From: Pseudorhodoferax aquiterrae
GTDB taxonomy: Bacteria; Pseudomonadota; Gammaproteobacteria; Burkholderiales; Burkholderiaceae_C
Direction: 5' to 3'
DNA length: 43,941 nt
Assembly (NCBI RefSeq): GCF_014652235.1
Contig: NZ_BMYK01000037.1
Coordinates: forward strand, 1 to 43,941
The notes beneath the pieces were generated by a model. The model did no database searches, was not told where the DNA came from, and saw only the letters and a program-made list of their open reading frames with translations. Both the position numbers and the translations under genes were made by a program. Below, in pieces: positions 41,892 to 43,941 of the stretch (its first letter is position 1; each line of letters opens with the position of its first letter).

Positions 41892-43406
41892 CTAGGCCTT
41901 GAAGGCGAACGGGTCGCGCACCTCGTCGCCGAGCTCGCACCAGACGCTCTTGGTCTGCAGGTAGTGGTTCACGGCCTCGGTGCCGTTGACGCGCCCGATT
42001 CCGCTGGACTTGTAGCCGCCGAAGGGCGAATTGAAGGCCAGCGTGCGGTAGGTGTTGAGCCAGACCGTTCCCGCCTCGAGCCGCCGCGCCATCAGGTGCG
42101 CGCGCCGGAAGTCCTTGGTCCACACCCCCGCGGCCAGCCCGAACTCCGAATCGTTGGCCAGGGCGAGGACCTCGTCGTCGTCTTCGAAGGGCATGACCGC
42201 GAGGACCGGCCCGAAGACCTCCTTGCAGATCACCGGATTGGCCGCATCCGCCCCGCCCAGGATCGTGGGCGCGAAGAAGTAGCCGCCGTCGAAGCCTGGC
42301 ACCGCCAGGCGTTCGCCCCCGCAGAGCACGCTGGCCCCTGCGGCCACGGCCTCGCGCACGATGGCCTGGTCCTTGTCCAGCTGGGCCTTGCTCGCGACGG
42401 GCCCCATCTGGGTGGCCTGCGCCAGCGGGTCGCCGACCGCGATCCGGCCCGCCCGCCGCACCAGGCGGGAGACCAGTTCGTCGTAGATGCGGCGGTGGAT
42501 GTAGGCGCGCGAGCCCGCCACGCAGGTCTGGCCCGCCGCCGCGAAGATCCCGGCCAGCACCCCGATTTCCGCGCGGTCGATGTCGGCGTCCTCGAAGACG
42601 ATGTTCGGGCTCTTGCCGCCCAGCTCGAGCGTGCACGGGACGAGCTTCCTGCCCGCCTCGGCGGCGATGGCCCGTCCCACGTCCGTGCTGCCGATGAAGG
42701 AGATCTTGCGGACCTGCGGGTGTCCGACGAGCGCCTCCCCGGTTTCCCTCAGCCCCGTCACGACGTTGAGGACGCCGGGGGGGATGCCGACGCTTTCCGC
42801 CAGCCGGGCGATCTCGATCGCCGAGGCCGACGTCACCTCGCTGGGCTTGACGACGATGGTGTTGCCCGCGGCGAGCGCGGGCGCGGCCGACTCGATCATC
42901 AGCAGCGTCGGAGAGTTCCAGGGCACGATGACGGCCACCACGCCCAGGGGCTCCTTGAGCGTGTAGTTGAGCACCGACGTCTGCGCGACCGGAATGACCG
43001 CGCCCTCGATCTTGTCGGCCATGCCGCCGAAGTAGCAGAGCCAGTCGCGCACGATGCGCGCCTGGGTCTGCATCTCCGAGGCCAGCTTGCCGTTCTGCGT
43101 CGCCTCGAGCGCGCCGATGTGCATCGCGTTCTCCGCGATCGCGTCGCCCCAGCGCATCAGCAGCCGGCCGCGCTCGGTCGCGGACATGCGGGACCAGGGG
43201 CCGCGGAATGCCTTGGCGGCCGCCGTCACCGCCCGGTCCACCTGGTCGGCGCCGGCGATGGCGAAGTCGCCCCAGCGCCGCCCGGTCGTGGGGTTGAAGG
43301 ACTCGAAGGTACGTCCCGGCTCGGCCGCGACGGCCTCGCCGGCAATGTGCAGGCCGTAGCTGCGGGCGCCCATCTCGTGATTCGGCAGCGAAGTTGACTG
43401 CGACAT
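41892..43406 (-). CDS. NAD(P)-dependent aldehyde dehydrogenase
   Basis: This 504-aa aldehyde dehydrogenase has the motifs PLGVVAVIVPWNSPTLLM, VKPSEVTSASAIE, CTLELGGKSPNIVFEDAD (catalytic Glu), AAGQTCVAGSRAYIH (catalytic Cys, about residue 302), KEVFGPVLAVMPFEDDDE and SPFGGYKSSGIGR. The start at 43406 (MSQSTSLPNH) is followed by a usual N-terminus. It lies between the truncated binding protein and the alcohol dehydrogenase. It is not closely similar to the dehydrogenase at 23728-25230, so it is not a duplicate. The substrate may be the aldehyde made by its neighbour. Confidence 0.92.
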   Translation of the reverse strand: MSQSTSLPNHEMGARSYGLHIAGEAVAAEPGRTFESFNPTTGRRWGDFAIAGADQVDRAVTAAAKAFRGPWSRMSATERGRLLMRWGDAIAENAMHIGALEATQNGKLASEMQTQARIVRDWLCYFGGMADKIEGAVIPVAQTSVLNYTLKEPLGVVAVIVPWNSPTLLMIESAAPALAAGNTIVVKPSEVTSASAIEIARLAESVGIPPGVLNVVTGLRETGEALVGHPQVRKISFIGSTDVGRAIAAEAGRKLVPCTLELGGKSPNIVFEDADIDRAEIGVLAGIFAAAGQTCVAGSRAYIHRRIYDELVSRLVRRAGRIAVGDPLAQATQMGPVASKAQLDKDQAIVREAVAAGASVLCGGERLAVPGFDGGYFFAPTILGGADAANPVICKEVFGPVLAVMPFEDDDEVLALANDSEFGLAAGVWTKDFRRAHLMARRLEAGTVWLNTYRTLAFNSPFGGYKSSGIGRVNGTEAVNHYLQTKSVWCELGDEVRDPFAFKA

Positions 43407-43510
43407 GGTGGCTCGGATCCTCTTTCTGAACAAACGGGGTGGACACGGGCGGCCCTTGCGGGGGCGCGCCGCGCGGCGGCGCCACCCGACCGGGCACGGC
43501 CGCCTCTCGC

Positions 43511-43891
43511 CTACAGCGGACAAGCCGCCAGGTGCGGATCGGCCGTGCCCTCGAGCACGACCTCCTTGGACTTGAGGCTCCAGACGGGTCCGCTTCCATC
43601 GACTTCGACCGCGACGAACCGGTCGACCGGGAAGCCGTTCTTTCCGATCCGGTACTGGACCCCGCGAACGGACCGGTAGGCCGCCTTGCGCAGCGCCGCG
43701 CTCAGCTTCGCGGCTTCCTTGGTGTTGCCGCCCAGTTCGTCCACGGCGGCCTTCAGCTGCGTGACCATGTCGTAGGACGTCGCGGCGTAGTTCGACGGCA
43801 GGCGGCCGTACTTGGCATTGAATTCCTTGACGAAGCGCTTGTTCTCGGCGTTGTCCAGGTCCGCCGCCCAGAAGTCGGCTGTTTCCGAGCC
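43511..43891 (-). pseudogene. ABC-transporter binding protein, C-terminal fragment cut by the insertion element
   Basis: The last 126 residues of a Leu/Ile/Val-type periplasmic binding protein remain. The open frame runs into the element junction at 43891/43892 with no native start. NAENKRFVKEFNAKYGRLP, NYAATSYDMVTQLKAAVDELGG and the C-terminal ADPHLAACPL are typical of this family. About two-thirds of the protein, including the signal peptide, is missing. It preceded the aldehyde and alcohol dehydrogenase genes by 104 bases and presumably imported their substrate. The promoter of that set must have been lost or replaced by one from the element. Confidence 0.8.
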
Positions 43892-43941
43892 GGGGTCTCC
43901 TCGTTTTCAGTGCAATAAGTGACGGTACGCAAAGCTAGCAC
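43892..43941. mobile_element. Outer end of an IS1071-like terminal inverted repeat (right)
   Basis: This is the reverse complement of bases 2-51 with 49 of 50 identities, starting GGGGTCTCCTCG at the junction. The bases just inside the two junctions differ (CCCAT after 51, GAGCC before 43892), so the two copies inserted at unrelated sites, as in a composite arrangement. The rest of the element is outside the window. Confidence 0.75.

Overview
The window is a high-GC (roughly two-thirds G+C) catabolic island. It most likely comes from a Burkholderiales betaproteobacterium of the Comamonadaceae or Alcaligenaceae type. The basis is gene content: a Comamonas-style protocatechuate 4,5-cleavage operon, many Bug/TctC receptors and a Neisseria-type porin. 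Both outer ends carry the same 50-base sequence in inverted orientation (2-51 and 43892-43941, one mismatch), starting GGGGTCTCCTCG. I read these as the outer part of the long terminal inverted repeats of IS1071, so the island lies between two IS1071 copies. The genes at both edges are cut: hmgA has lost its 5' end on the left and an ABC-type binding protein has lost its N-terminal part on the right.

Layout. 0.05-2.6 kb: truncated homogentisate dioxygenase plus intact fumarylacetoacetase. 2.6-4.5 kb: a small cysteine-motif membrane protein and an ABC-type aromatic or amino-acid binding protein. 4.8-13.6 kb: a LysR regulator divergent from the protocatechuate meta-cleavage operon (ModA-like protein, OMA hydratase, CHA aldolase, an oxidoreductase, PDC hydrolase, dioxygenase alpha and beta subunits, CHMS dehydrogenase) and an aldo/keto reductase. 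13.7-18.0 kb: a minus-strand operon of unknown purpose (Asp/Glu racemase or maleate isomerase relative, two Bug receptors, a second PDC-hydrolase-like amidohydrolase, a cupin). 18.9-20.0 kb: a porin. 20.9-25.2 kb: Bug receptor, ThDP enzyme and aldehyde dehydrogenase. 25.8-29.4 kb: a Tat-type alpha/beta hydrolase, an HTH-citrate-synthase fusion and a MarR regulator. 30.0-33.3 kb: FMN hydroxy-acid oxidase, Bug receptor and LysR regulator. 33.5-39.5 kb: a phthalate 4,5-dioxygenase operon headed by a hemerythrin. 39.8-40.7 kb: a divergent quinolinate phosphoribosyltransferase. 40.8-43.9 kb: alcohol dehydrogenase, aldehyde dehydrogenase and the cut binding protein.

How the parts fit. The phthalate genes convert o-phthalate to protocatechuate, and the meta-cleavage operon takes protocatechuate to pyruvate and oxaloacetate. 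The extra quinolinate phosphoribosyltransferase fits relief of phthalate toxicity to NAD synthesis. The exported hydrolase, the porin and the alcohol/aldehyde dehydrogenase pair would suit uptake and hydrolysis of phthalate esters, but that is inference.

The most notable unexplained signal is a repeated operator-like palindrome, TTAG-N4-CTAA. It occurs at seven places upstream of the small membrane protein, the porin, the alpha/beta hydrolase, the HTH-citrate synthase, the hemerythrin-phthalate operon and the quinolinate phosphoribosyltransferase, at several of them in a fixed position relative to a recognisable -10 element. It suggests that separately acquired modules share one repressor, with the MarR protein at 28.9-29.4 kb as the best candidate.
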